The position numbers and the translations under genes were made by a program. A DNA stretch of 64,000 nucleotides from Mytilinidion resinicola. Lineage: Eukaryota > Ascomycota > Dothideomycetes > Mytilinidiales > Mytilinidiaceae. Below the pieces are notes generated by a model. The model was not told where the DNA came from, did not search any database, and worked only from the letters and a program-made list of their open reading frames with translations. Below, in pieces: positions 20,868 to 32,644 of the stretch (its first letter is position 1; each line of letters opens with the position of its first letter). The DNA is taken from NCBI RefSeq assembly GCF_010093595.1, contig NW_022985440.1, forward strand, positions 1,455,609 to 1,519,608. The letters are read 5' to 3'.

Positions 20868-23800
20868 AGCTCTGCAACAAGGCAAGAGCGGGGCCCGGGG
20901 AGGATCAAAGAGCTGGGGATGGAGTCGAAATCACAGATCGTCGTGGGCGGGCTCTATTTAATACATGTGTCCCCTGCGCTGGTGATACCGCAGAGAGCTG
21001 TGGCGCTTTGCTGCGGGTACAGTAGCATTTTATTTGGACCTATCCGGAACAGGCTGCACATCCTTCGAGAAGGATTGCCAGCAGCCCGAGCCAATGCCCG
21101 GCTCCCAGACGCCCGGCACCAGGCTCACGGCGGCTGAAAGCGCGGCTGGTCCTTGGGACGGATCCCTTGCTGATTCCAGCTGGACTGTCACGAGGTGGGC
21201 GGCCAGCGGGGTGAACAAAGGCGGCGGAGGTAGAGACCCCATGGGCCAAGGGATCGTGGCGGAGAGATCGTAAAGATGGGGCAAAGCGTCGGGGAATGGG
21301 GTCGAGCTTGGGGTCATGGGGGAGGCATCAAGCTTCGTTGGAAGGCGCTCTAGCCGTCTGGCCTGCAGACATTTCGTGCCGCCAGCGACGCCATGGGCCC
21401 GGGAGCTCCTGCGAGCGAATTACAACGAGATTACAGGCGGACCAGGGCTTGATCCAGTGAGCCTCCGAGGACGCCAGACGCGCTGTGCTCGCAGCGGTGG
21501 CCCCGCCACGCATCCTTCCCGTGCCTTGCGCTAGGCCCCATGATGGCGGAGGACGCTCGCCGAGGTATCTCATTAGCGGCGCGCTTTGTCGTCGCTGGAG
21601 CTGTGGAGCCGAGTCGTGGTGTTTGCGCCGCTCCTCACGAGGCTGGTGACGCCTCCATACGGAGGGCGAAGTTTGCAACGCCAGCGAAGAGCAGAGACAG
21701 GGCTGTTGTAGGTTCCGGGACGGCCTGCAGTCCTCCAGGATGTGGCATGGCCGTGCCGCGACAATCATAGACGTTGCGGGCCTCTGGGCAGGCTGATCAT
21801 CCATGGCTCAGGTTATGGATGTGCATGCTGCCGCTCGAAGGAGTCTATCACAGACTGCCAAGGCCAGCTCCGCTACGAGATGCTTCACACGCACTGCGAG
21901 CTCCACATGCTCCCAGTCCCGCCGCTGCATGAGTCCATCCACGGACTCGAGACGCTGCTGGCATCATCCTCCGCAATGCGGGCGCTACTATATGCTCCGC
22001 TACTGATTGGCCCCGTGGCAGACCACTAGATTGACACCTCTGCACCTTTGAGGGTTGCATGAAGGGATGCGGCCCGGAGTCAGCGCTCTGGATGCTCGCC
22101 CGCTCCGTGCCCTTGTTGTTCTCCCTGTGCCGTCCAGGCAAACCCCCAGTCAGACGTCGTGCCAGGAAAGGGCCGTTTGCGGCGTTCTCGAAGTCTGCCG
22201 TGCCACGGGGCTCAAGATGCGCGGCGACGTTGTTTCAAGGCAGTTGGCACGCAGGACGGAGGTCCCGATAAGCTTGGCTAAGACTCCTCTTGGCCGCCTG
22301 ATCAGGAACACCAGTGGCTTTCTTACATAAACAAGCAATTGGATCAGAGTGCGTGGCTGCCGGCTGGTGCAACGGCGAGCCAGGGGGCGAAAGTACGCCT
22401 CAAGCCTCTAGCCCTGCAACCTTTCCGCCTTCTCTCGCAGCGCCGATGAAAGCAGCATGCACCTCTCCGATCTAGAACGCCACCGACGAAGTCTGCCAGC
22501 TTTTCCAGCTCGATGTCTGCTTAGTCACCCGCAATTCGCCCAGCTGGCGCTTTTCTAGCCGAACATCAACCGGACAACTGCCGTGACTCCTGGCAGACGG
22601 CCCCATCTCTCAGCCCTCACCGCCTCGTCTTCAGCTGCAACGAGTCTGTCTGGACGGGCGCGTGCCATCGAACATCACGCCGGCGTGGCCCCAGCCTGGA
22701 GACCCCAAGCCCCGACCTCCCCAGCCCCCGAGCATCGAATCTCGTGCCGCGTGCATCTACCGTAGCGTTTTCCTAAGGACGACTTCTCCGCCGAATCTAG
22801 CGAACGGCGCCATCTCCGAGTTGCGTTCGCGTAGTTGACCTCCTGCCTAATGTAGAAAGTAACAAAGGTCACCACCTTGCCATACCACCTCGTCTCTTCC
22901 CGCAGCGTGTTTTCCATGCACCCCGCGGCGGGAGGCGTTTTATCTCGTCGCCAGCAAGCCGTTAACTGAGGGGATGTATCTCCGCATTTAGGGGCTGTTC
23001 CGCAGCACGGCCAGATCCTGGGGAAGTTGGGCCTCAAACCGCTCCCGAAATCGCTCCCTTGCGCGACTGTCAGGCCAGAAAGTCATTAGCGCCCTGTTGC
23101 GTGCTTCGCGAGGTCGCAGTATTGACGGCTCCACCAGCAGAATCGGCACGCCTCCGTTTGAATCGTGTTTGTTTGTGGGGACGTCTGGAGCCGGCTGTAC
23201 TGCGGGCACATGTAACTTCACTACACGTGCATGTGCATGAATCAGACCCTGAGCCTACGAGTGCGGCGTGGACCTGTGGAGTGGAGTGAACATGTGTATG
23301 TCCAAATTGTGGGTCTGTTTCCTCTCCACATGGTGCCAACAACCTCACGTTCTAGATCTCTTTATTTCAACTTCACCGCTTGATCCTTGGCTGGATTGTG
23401 GGGCAAATCTATGCAAGAGTAGAGGCATATCTGAGAGAAAGATACCAATCTGCCGAAGTCGGCATTGGTATACGTTAGTCCGTTGGCACTTGTATGCCAC
23501 CGCGTGGAGGACCACGATGCATCTTCAAGACCGTGGATAAGATGTCAAATTGTCATCCTGACCAACCACTTCCCCGCTGGGGAACCTCAGAAGAGTCTAA
23601 TGAGGGTCCATCCGCAGTGGCAAGATCTCGCGCATCTCCAGGCCCCTAATACCCATGCAACACAAATTGTGGCGAGAAAGTGTCAATACGCTATCAGCCC
23701 TACTGCATGCTGGCTTCAGTGTCACCAGCAGAACAACAAGGCTACACTTACGGACTGATCGCCAAAAGCACCCTGTCGCAGTTGTAGAACCACTCTGCCT

Positions 23801-24766
23801 CCATCCTCTCATTTCTTTTGACAAAATGAGATAATCTGACAGCTCTCTGCGATCATTACTTTTAGTCGTCCATGATAGGTCCCTTGAAAATTCGCAGCAG
23901 CTTGAATACCATCGCTTTCGACTGTCTGTCGAATCGTGTCCACTCGAGTCAAACATCTCTTACAGCTTCGGTTCATCGACTCAGATTATGACCCGGGAAC
24001 CACTCCGGAAAATGACTAAGCTGTCCAGGCAACCTTTGATGCTGCACTACGCGTGCCAGAATGAAAGGTTGAGAAATAAGGACATGCAGAGGCTCTGCTG
24101 CAGAGCAATTCTTGCACAACCAGGTAGGGACCAAATACTCCTTTTTGATCTTTCAGCGCCTATCAGACCAGGTATTCAATCGCAGGTACCAGCCTAAGAC
24201 TGCTTGTGTAGAACAGTTTTGTTTCTGTCCCACTTTCTTTTGGACTTCACAATACGATATTTGATGTCTGGCTATTTCACTCATGTTTTCCACCCTCGTC
24301 TTTCTTACACCACAAGTCTAGACTTTCGTTGCATAAAAAATATCTATTTTTGACGTAAAAGCAACCCATTTGCGAAAACAGGAATGTGGCAGGTGAAAGA
24401 CCATCTGTTTTGCGCAATGTCAGAAAGAGCGTAAGCGCATTCGATACAGAGTGTGTGCAATCTATAACCCTGCGAAGGTCCACCAAAAACATTTTTTAGC
24501 CCCTCGGTACATGCCTGCACCCTTGATTCTTGGCTATAGGTGAAATTGCGTGGTAGCAGAAACAGCCACCGGTTGTCCAATCACGCAAGCACGTAACCAG
24601 GCACCAACTACACTAGGCCTGTTGTGCGATTGTACCTTGAGGATATATTGCTCGTCGGCGTGACCGCCTTGGGAAGCCAGAAGCCACCGACCTCCGAGTA
24701 CAAATAGCGAGACATGTCCGTACTGCTTTACAATGAGTTCTGCAGCCGCTGTGTCCCTGAACCATC
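20868..24766. other. 3.9-kb gene-poor region upstream of hexose transporter
   Basis: The first part (to about 23250) is GC-rich with many overlapping open frames on both strands, none with recognisable motifs or matched splice phases; the rest is more AT-rich. No tRNA, transposon end or tandem array is evident. It could be a long regulatory region shared by the divergent transporter and wall-protein genes, or the remains of degraded sequence. Confidence 0.45.
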
Positions 24767-27668
24767 ATGTTGGAAATGCAATGGAAGATAGCACTAGCCG
24801 CGTTGTGCGCTGCGTGGACGGCGAGAGCACAAACATGTAAGAACACCAGCCTCGGATTGCGGGAATTACGCAAAGGATCGTCGCTTACACGTGCCTTCAG
24901 TAACAGCGACGGGAAATTGGACCACCTCCAGCAGCCCTACCTCGCTCGCTTCAATCGGCAGTGGTACGAGAAATTTCAATTTACCCTGTTCCTTCTCAAG
25001 AGCGACTGCGTCCAGGGTTTTGCAAGATGCTTGCTTTGTGTCGCCAGGAACCATGACGGTTATACTAGCTACGAACTATTAAGTAACAGCCCTTAGGAAG
25101 CGCATATGCGAGTGCTTGCGATAGCTCATGGGAGGCGTGGAGATCGGCTTCCGAACACTATACACCATCAGATTACACAACCTTCCTTTCAACAGGAACA
25201 GTGGACTATACGGTGACCGACACAATATATGCGTCGGATACCTGTCACACAAGCTGTGGGACGATATGCTACGCAGGATCCCATACTATATTGAGCACAA
25301 GTGTAGACGCGGAAAATTACGCCTACACGACACTTACTTCGACGGCCCCAACTTTCGCCGTGCCCTCTCCGACGTGCTCCGTCGCCCTTTCCGATTGTAC
25401 GGATCTATGGAGTTCTTACAGCTCTTCATCTAGTGCATGGGCGAGCGCGGCCATAACGACTGCGCCGTCACCCAGCGAGCCAGCATGCGACACCTGTAAA
25501 GCAGTCAGCACGAGGTGCACCATTGATCCGGCTAGCATTGACGTGTACTACTTTCCTGTCACTTCAAACGTAACGCGAAACCTGTGTACCAACTGGCCTG
25601 CTGGTGGTGAAGCAACAAGTTTCCCCGACTATCCTACTACTAGTAAGTCACGTGGTGCTTTATGCCGAGTTTAATTCAGAGCTGATGTCGAGTAGCATAC
25701 ACTCCGGTAACCACTGGGCCATACGGAGTTGTCAGCGGGAAAACTCTCTATGCCGGGAATGTATACTTTTCGATCGCGACGGCCTCTGCTCATGATCCAT
25801 GTGGAGGAGCGGTGGGTGCCACTCATTCAGGTTCGTGGATCGCGCTTCCCTCGAGCGAGGTCCAGAGCATGCGAGGATACCCAAAGAACGATATCCCATA
25901 TTCGTTCAACTTTGCAGACTTCAACACGCCAATACCATACAGTGCATACTACGGTCAACCTGCCTGTCAAGTCCGACTTCCCCCTTGCTCCGTGGTCTAC
26001 GACAATGAGTATTTCCCTCAAATCATAATGCCAGCCGCTATTCGCCAACTGGACCCTTCCTGGTCTACATGCTCTCTTGGCTTCTTCGGCTTGGCAGATC
26101 CGCCTACTGCTGTGCAGACTGCACCGTTCGGATTTTCTACATCCACATCAGTGCCTGCGGAACCAGCTCAATCTTCAGATCTCCCTCCCCAAACAACGGA
26201 AGCAGATCCGGGCACTACAACTGCTGCATCACCCAGCCCAGCTCCAGAACCTCCTCCAGTTTCGACGAATGATCCTATTCAGACTTCCGTGAACGATCCT
26301 GGCCAGCCTTCAACGATTGATCCTGCTCCCCCAGCGTCTACTGAAGACCCTGGCACAGTGATTGATCCCGGCACGAGCGTTGTTGATCCAGGCGATCCAG
26401 CTACGAGTATCGCAAATCCCGGAGATCCAGCCACCAGTGCCGTTGACCCAGGGAATCCGGCCACGAGCGTTGTCGACCCAGGGAATCCGGCCACGAGTGT
26501 TGTTAATCCAGGCGGACCAGGAAATCCAGCTACGACTGTCGTTAACCCTGGTGACCCAGGCAATCCAGCTACGAGCGTTGTTAACCCAGGTGGCCCAGGC
26601 CAACCCGCCTCTTCCGTTCCAGGCGCTCCCCCAGCTTCCGCCCTCGTCGTCATCACCGCAGTCCCAGGCTCTAGCGTCGCTATCACCGCCCCTCCCATCA
26701 CCGCCCCTACATCTGCCACTATAACCCTCGGCTCCAGCACTCTCGTCGTCGACCCAACGACCGGCGTTACTATCGGCCCTGGCACCACCCTCACCCCCGG
26801 CGCACCCCCTATCACGCTTCCCGGTTCTACCACCCTCAGCGTCGGCACCACAGGCGTCATCATATCTGCCCCCTCGGGTGTGCAGACCATACCATTCCAG
26901 CCCACCACCGGCGCTACTCCTACGACCCCCGTCATCACAGTAGGCGGTAGCTCTATAACCGCTATACTGAACCCCACGGACCCCGCAAACCCGAGCTTCG
27001 TCGTCGACGGAACGACACTCACCCCCGGCGGCGCGACGGCCACGATCTCGGGCACGCCGGTCTTCATTCCTTCCTCGGGCTCCAGCATCGTCGTCGGCAC
27101 GCAAACGATCCCCCTGACTCCTGTCTCTCAGCCATCCTCTGCGACTATCACAGCAGGCGGCCAGACCTTCACCGTCGACCCTACGAGCAGTGCTGTTGTT
27201 CTAGCACCCGGAACGACTCTCTCGCTCGGCGGTCCTGCCCTCACGGTATCAGGAACCACGATTAGCGTAGGCTCGAGTGGGGTCGTGATTGTGGCGCCGT
27301 CGTTGACGAGCACGGTGGCGATAGTAACAGGGACCGGGGCATCCTCTGCGACTATCACAGCAGGCGATCAAACCTTTACTGTTGATCCAACCGGCAGCGC
27401 TGTGGTTGTAGCGCCCGGTACGACGCTTTCCGTCGGCGGGCCGGCGCTCACGGTATCAGGAACCACGATTAGCGTAGGCCCGAGTGGGGTCGTGATTGTG
27501 GCGCCGTCGTTGACGAGCACGGTGGCGATAGTGACGGGCATTGGGGCATCAGGGACGCAAACGGGGGAGGCGCCGGCGCAGTTCACGGGTGGCGCGGCGG
27601 AGAGAGTCAGGGGGTGGACGTGGGAGGTGTTTGGGGGATTGATGGCGGTGATGGGGGTGGTGTTGTAA
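24767..27668 (+). CDS. Secreted Ser/Thr/Pro-rich wall protein, probably GPI-anchored
   Basis: A signal peptide (MLEMQWKIALAALCAAWTARAQ; the second Met at 24776 is an alternative start) is followed by a probable intron at GTAAGA. The 5' exons between about 24836 and 25090 are uncertain. From about 25090 a protein-like frame runs to 25642, a 53-nt intron follows, then 25696-27668 is one exon. Order: a Cys-containing domain (CDTCKAVSTRC ... NLCTNWP), a non-repetitive domain (SFNFADFNTPIPYSAYYG), a Pro/Gly/Asn repeat region with NPG-NPATSVV units (about 26360-26620), a beta-rich Ser/Thr region with repeated TITAGG/TVDPT and GTTLSLGGPALTVSGT motifs, then a hydrophobic C-terminus (WEVFGGLMAVMGVVL) fitting GPI attachment after the Gly/Ala stretch. 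It resembles fungal adhesin-like proteins; the ligand is unknown. Confidence 0.78.
26360..26620 (+). repeat. Imperfect tandem repeats encoding Asp/Asn-Pro-Gly units
   Basis: About eight degenerate units of roughly 27-39 bp encode variants of (V/A)(D/N)PG(N/D)PATS. They lie in the stalk-like part of the wall protein. Such coding minisatellites in fungal surface proteins often vary in copy number. Confidence 0.8.
27148..27545 (+). repeat. Two 207-bp (69-residue) direct repeats
   Basis: Two copies spaced 207 bp apart each encode TITAGxQTFTVDPT, APGTTLS, GGPALTVSGTTISVG and VVIVAPSLTSTVAIVTG. The second halves (27240-27325 against 27447-27532) differ at a single visible base, while the first halves have many silent and replacement differences. 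A weaker third relative lies upstream (about 26700-26880). Confidence 0.9.
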
Positions 27669-28320
27669 TATAATTTTATGAGTGAGATGGGATGGGATGG
27701 GATGAGGGTGTATATAATTAGTTGACTTGTATGTGATGAAGTAATGGGATTGTGTGATGATTGGCAGTAGCAATCTACCTTTTTGGTGATGTTTTGGATG
27801 TGGTGACGGCAAATGGGGCTGTGACAAAAGGAAAGCATTTGCATGTATGAAACGGAGCCGGTTCTTTATATAGACCACGAGCCAACGGATTCAACATGCG
27901 CCACTATTTAGACCTTGATTTGTTTTCATAATTCTACAGTCTGATATGACATTGATTTCAAAAAGTAGAAAGCATGTCCGTCTATATCAGAGCCTAGAAG
28001 TTGGGTAGTAGGACAGTGGCTTGAGACGTATAAACGGGAGCCTGTCCGTGCGATTTGGAGTCGATTCTGGTATGTTATTGACTGGCACTCTAAATTGAGA
28101 CATGAGAAATAGGCTGATTTGGATGTCGTGAGAAATATGAGCGAGAGTCAGTCCGTGCGATCTGGAGTGGATTTTGGCATGTTATTGACACGATGTGTAA
28201 ATCAGACCTTATAGCAGTGGTAGCATCTTGGCAGTCCAGCCCAGACGATAAAACCAGAGCAACGAGATGAACAAAAGGGAGTTAGTCCATTCTCTAAAGC
28301 TCAGCCCAGAAGTTCCCCCA
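27669..28320. other. Intergenic between convergent genes
   Basis: The 3' ends of the wall-protein gene and the amidoligase-like gene face each other. Visible structure: a short GATGG tandem run near 27686-27705, and a roughly 50-bp direct repeat around TCCGTGCGATTTGGAGTCGA (28047 on) and TCCGTGCGATCTGGAGTGGA (28152 on). Confidence 0.6.
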
Positions 28321-29745
28321 TCACATCCCATAATGCGACGTCCCCTCGCTGTCATACCCAAGAAAGCCCCAAATCGCCTCTACCTCCGCCGCCATTTCCC
28401 CCTTTTCGGCATCTTCCTCGCCCCCCTCCTCACTCACCACCTCTTCAATATCCTCCTCCTCACTTACCTCTCCAAACCCGCCCGCTCTCTCATACTGCCC
28501 AATGAATTTCCCCACCCGATCCCCCCTCCGATCCAACCACCTCTCCGTCTCAACCCTCCTCACGACTTCCGCTGCCTCCCCAGTCGCCCGTCGCATCTGC
28601 ACCCTTCGCTCCGCACCCGCAGTACCGTTCTTGCCGTCCTGACCACTGTTACGCCAGCGATAGTGATCGCGCGTGAACCTCTGCGCGCCGATTTCCCGGA
28701 GAAGGTCATGAGGAGAGAACCCAGCATCGCCGACATACTTCTCTATCAGCTCCTCCACCACCGAATCCGTGTTCCACGCACAGCTCTCCACCATCGCCGC
28801 AACAACATCTACCCAAGCAACGACATCCGCATAATCCAGCGTCCCCCTATGCTGTCCAAACTCCACCTCCGCCATCTCCTTCCCCCGGAAGCCCGTCTCA
28901 GTCTCCCGAATATCAAACCCCCACCCCACCCTCCTCCCACTCCTCTCCCCCGCCCACCCAAACTCCCTCCCCAACGCCCCCAACTCCCCGTCCTTCGCCG
29001 CACGCCTAATAATCCGACACCACTGCCGCGTCCCCTTCGCCCCATCCTGCAGCCTGAAAAACGCGCTCGGCTGCGCCGTCCCCGCCAGCCGACTCACCGC
29101 GCTGACCTGCGCGAACAGCCGCTCGAACCCCGTTAGCAGCTGCCACACGCGACTTACTGTGTCTACTACCCCGCGCTCGCTGCTGTCCTCTGGGTCGCTC
29201 GTGCTCACCCGAACGTTGAAGTCGCAGGTCTCGTTCACGAGGAGGCGGAACGGGAAGGCGGGGCTCGCGTTGTCGAAGTTCGCGTGGAGGGTGTGCAGGA
29301 TGTGGTGGAGCTGTTCGCGCCAGCTGAAGTCGGGGTCGGCGGGCGCCAAGGGGGGGCTGTGGAGGCGGATGCCGGTTTGGAACCAGGTTGAGGGGAGTGC
29401 GAGGGTGGAGCGGGGCGTGAGAGTGGCGGCGGGGTGAGGGTTTAGGGTCCAGGCTGTGGTGTTGAGGGCGGAGAGGTTGAGGAGGGAGAAGGGGGAGAGT
29501 TGGATGTCGAGGGCTTTGAGGTCTTCGTTTTCGTCATGGGTTGGGTTGGTAGAGGGGATTGGGCGTAGGAGGTGCTGGAGGAGGGTGCGCATGGCATAGA
29601 TGGGGCGATGGGGGTCGGAGGGTTCGTAGATGAGGTCGGAGGCGGGTTTTGAACCGATGAGGATGAAGTCGAGGGAGATTCGAAACGTAAGGTCAGGCTG
29701 TGAGGGCGACCTAGGGGGTGCTGACGGGGAATATCGATGAGCCAT
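28321..29745 (-). CDS. Amidoligase-like protein (Amidoligase_2 type), diverged
   Basis: One exon, 474 residues, start ATG at 29745. The identification is by pattern: an opening beta strand (FRISLDFILIG) like the start of the fungal amidoligase family, NETCDFNVRVS near residue 170 in the place of the usual CG-hydrophobic-HVHV, and near residues 290-305 VEFGQHRGTLDYADVVAWV, which closely follows the family's EFRQHEGTLD-x-x-x-(V/I)-x-x-W block. The family is related to glutamine synthetase/gamma-glutamyl ligases and is thought to form amide bonds using ATP; fungal members are uncharacterised. The middle histidines of the second motif are changed here (N, R), so it may be catalytically altered. 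The C-terminus is acidic and helical. Confidence 0.66.
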   Translation of the reverse strand: MAHRYSPSAPPRSPSQPDLTFRISLDFILIGSKPASDLIYEPSDPHRPIYAMRTLLQHLLRPIPSTNPTHDENEDLKALDIQLSPFSLLNLSALNTTAWTLNPHPAATLTPRSTLALPSTWFQTGIRLHSPPLAPADPDFSWREQLHHILHTLHANFDNASPAFPFRLLVNETCDFNVRVSTSDPEDSSERGVVDTVSRVWQLLTGFERLFAQVSAVSRLAGTAQPSAFFRLQDGAKGTRQWCRIIRRAAKDGELGALGREFGWAGERSGRRVGWGFDIRETETGFRGKEMAEVEFGQHRGTLDYADVVAWVDVVAAMVESCAWNTDSVVEELIEKYVGDAGFSPHDLLREIGAQRFTRDHYRWRNSGQDGKNGTAGAERRVQMRRATGEAAEVVRRVETERWLDRRGDRVGKFIGQYERAGGFGEVSEEEDIEEVVSEEGGEEDAEKGEMAAEVEAIWGFLGYDSEGTSHYGM

Positions 29746-30137
29746 GTTGTCGCTATTACCTACTTTTAGTTCTATTAGTATTTCTCGCGATTAGGAATTA
29801 TAGTCCATAGTGTCCAGTGTCCATAATGTTAGGTAGGCGTGATAGTATAGTTGGACAATAGCCTTAGGTGAGATTGTCAGACAAAGGGAGATGATTCGCA
29901 GAACACCACAAAGCAACAAAGAAATATATCACAATAAAACAAGCGAAGGTGTCCTGGTCATGATGAACGTGCATTATGCAATCTGAGCACGATGCTGCAC
30001 ACTGCACATCTTGTCCCGCCTTCTTTCGAGGTCCAGAATGTCCGCTCTAATGCGACTCGAAGAATGAGGAGGCATGCGCGATGAGGGAACAGTAATAGAC
30101 AAGAGTATTCCAAAATGGAGATTGAGACGGTTGTCCA
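29746..30137. other. Intergenic: nothing recognised
   Basis: AT-rich spacer holding the amidoligase-like promoter and the SEC14 3' region. No repeat, RNA or open frame of note. Confidence 0.6.
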
Positions 30138-31351
30138 CTATGCTGTCGCAGGGGCACCAGTAGTAACCTCCTCACCAGTCTCAGGTGCCTTGCCGTTGAG
30201 CGGAGCCTGTTCTTCTGTCTTTACTGGAGCCCCACCCAGGGCAGAGGTATCGATAGCATCGGATGCACCATCCGTGGCGCCCTGCTTCTTCTCCCATTTG
30301 GCTGGCCTCACCCACTGAGGATCTTGCCATGGGCCAGCGTCGCTCAGCATGCAACCACCCGGGCAGTCACAGGTGCCGCCAAATGCCTTTGGCAAATTCT
30401 CTGCAGGAACCTGAGCGAGTAGCTCCTTTTCATAGCCACTACCCAAAATGTGTATTTTGTTCACCGTGACGGGATCCAAAAAGCGCTTGACGAAGCTGAA
30501 GACGCCAGAAAAGCCCCACGGTGCGTTGATGACATACAGCTTTCCGAGCCGTTCGGGGTAGTAGTTTTGGGAGACGCCAGAGGCTGCTTGGATATATCCG
30601 TACACGGAGGACGCCTTGGAAATTCCAACACCCTTCAAGTCCATAATGGTGCAGCAGGTTTCGAGGAGGTGGCCAGCTTTCCGAGAGCAGGCAGGGAGGC
30701 GAGGATCGGCGACCTTCTCATATTCGCAGACCAGGTTCTGTAACATGCGCTCCTGGCTGGTTATCTTGTCCATGGCGGCGATGTCGACCTTTCCCAACTG
30801 CTCAATGTACACCGGCCGGCCGTCCTACGCTGATCAGCCTAGTTCAATCACAAAACATAGCCACACATACCTTGTCCGTCTTGTGGTAGTATTGAGGGTA
30901 GTATTCGAAGACCTGGGGCTTCTCCTTGTAGTCGAAGGTTTGCAGGAGCTGATCTACACCGCCACCGAACTCCTTCCGCCATTTCTCGCAGTCGAGGAAC
31001 CTGAGGGTTGTAAACACCTGTATATTTGTTCTAGGGGATAGCTATATCGTACATCTGCTTCGAGAGCTCGACGTTGAATTTTCTTGCTCGCAGGAACCTA
31101 AGCTACAAAAAAGTTAACTAGGCTAGATAGAGCAGACAGAAGAGCGGAGACCTCACCAGAGTCAGAGTATCTAGTCGCTCGGTAACTCCAGCAGCCTCGA
31201 GCATGGATCGAAGTTGGAAGACCTGTGCATCTTGCGCTGGAGTGGTGTAGCCAGGATGGCCTGGCTGGGGCTCTGGAGCGATGTAGGGGAAGTCATAATC
31301 GTCGTATTTGGGATCTGTCTTCAATTCGGGTTTTGCAGTAGCCTCGGCCAT
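30138..31351 (-). CDS. SEC14: Sec14-like phosphatidylinositol/phosphatidylcholine transfer protein
   Basis: Cytosolic lipid-transfer protein that couples phosphatidylcholine and phosphatidylinositol metabolism to Golgi export. Four exons (31351-31157, 31102-31053, 31000-30871, 30824-30138) give 353 residues. The CRAL-TRIO N-terminal helical domain includes [17 protein letters not shown] split over exons 2-3; the lipid-binding CRAL-TRIO domain follows with [54 protein letters not shown] and a C-terminal [20 protein letters not shown]. After about residue 300 is a low-complexity Gly/Ala/Thr tail. The exon 2 donor (GTACGA) is weak but the phase and family sequence demand it. Start chosen at the ATG of [10 protein letters not shown]; an upstream in-frame extension to 31630 is not family-like. 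Confidence 0.93.
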
Positions 31352-32115
31352 GGCGGCGGTGTTCTGGAGGTAGCGGAAAAATGGGTGGAGGTGGAAAGCT
31401 GAAGAGGGGTGTTGACGTTGTTGCGGGCTGCCTCTATTTATGACGAAGGTCGGTTGAGGGTCCGTGCAGGTGACTGGGCTTGGCGGATAGGCACACTTCT
31501 CACCGGCATCAGATGCTCTGCTATGGCTCGAGAATATGACTTCTGTCTGAGGAATAGGCCGCCAATGACGCTGGATTGTCAACGCCTCCTCAACACCATT
31601 GACATACGACTGACAGTAGCCGTTAGCCACTATTCATCCGTCACGCATATCGCGAATTCGCACTCATTCTCTAGTACCTGTGGTCATCTACGACAGCAGA
31701 GGCCCTTGCCTTCTACTAATGTGTGTTTCGCCACTCGAAACGCTCTAGAAGCTCATTTTCGTCCGATTTCCTGCATAGAGTCCCCATAAGTCTTGAACTC
31801 TGCTTTCTTGGCTTGGGCCATATCGCTTGATTTGACGCCAGTCCAGTATACACAATCCAGTTTCGCCGACTGGAATTTGAGATCAAGTACGCGTATTGTT
31901 GATTCAGAGCAAGCCCATATAACCAACATGGGACTAGTAGGTTCTCCTCATGTTCCCTGGTTACTACCACATCGTTATGGGGCCTAGAACGGCTCAGCAA
32001 CAGAAGAACACGTACTTGACAACTGAGCCTCACAGATAAATACCTTGAAGGCTTCATGTACACACTTCACATACTATAGCCTTCTCCCGCGAACACTGAA
32101 ACCGAGTCCCACTCT
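31352..32115. other. Intergenic: SEC14 promoter, nothing else recognised
   Basis: No supported gene. Frames such as 31716-32063 minus are without motifs. Confidence 0.5.
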
Positions 32116-32644
32116 ATGGGGATGGGCAATGCTTCAAGCTCACGACGAGAGAATGATTTCCAAGGCACTCCTTCGGCGTACAAGCCTACTACGCTCATAG
32201 CGGCCACCGGGTTCAGTAGAGGACACTCCGATATCAATACCGGAACTATCATTGAGATTACCAAGCCGGAGCCTTACACCATCTCCACACCCCAAGAAAG
32301 TCGTATAATACGTGCCGAAAGAACCAGCATCACTAGCACGACACCGGATTACGGCACCATCTTCGCTGAAAGCTGCACCATTTGCGTCCAGGAAAGCAGT
32401 TGCGAGTTTATCAGGAATGCAAGAAATTGCACCATCCACGTCAAACCACGCAGCGCGAGCATTCAGTGCGAGCAATATTATCAGTCCTATCCACTGCGAT
32501 ATCTACATATGGGATTATGCAAATAGCACGATTGAGAATCCCCAGAGCTGTAACATCTACTTCCAAGGTTCTCCTGAAAGCTTCACGGTCTCCCATCCTA
32601 TGGGTGGGAACATCTTCCACGGCGAAAAACATTTCACAAAGTAA
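32116..32644 (+). pseudogene. Possible broken ORF with repeated Cys-x-Ile units
   Basis: A 136-codon frame starting at 32116 and a second frame ending at 32641 look like one protein split by a +1/-1 shift near 32470. Before the break come units such as ESCTICV and RNCTIHV; after it come IHCDIYI and SCNIYFQG, spaced in a way that resembles a short beta-strand repeat. No family recognised and no splice pair was found that joins the two frames. The minus strand also has a 111-codon frame here, so the call is weak. Confidence 0.25.

Noticed and set aside
21328..21804. 158-codon minus-strand frame in the gene-poor stretch
   Set aside because: High-GC artefact; overlapping plus-strand frames of similar size and no recognisable domain.
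26279..27100. 273-codon minus-strand frame opposite the wall-protein repeats
   Set aside because: Repetitive, Val/Pro/Gly-rich mirror of the plus-strand repeats; the plus strand has signal peptide, splice phase and GPI-like end.
28267..29136. 289-codon plus-strand frame opposite the amidoligase-like gene
   Set aside because: Pro/Arg/Leu-rich antisense shadow; the minus strand carries the conserved motifs.
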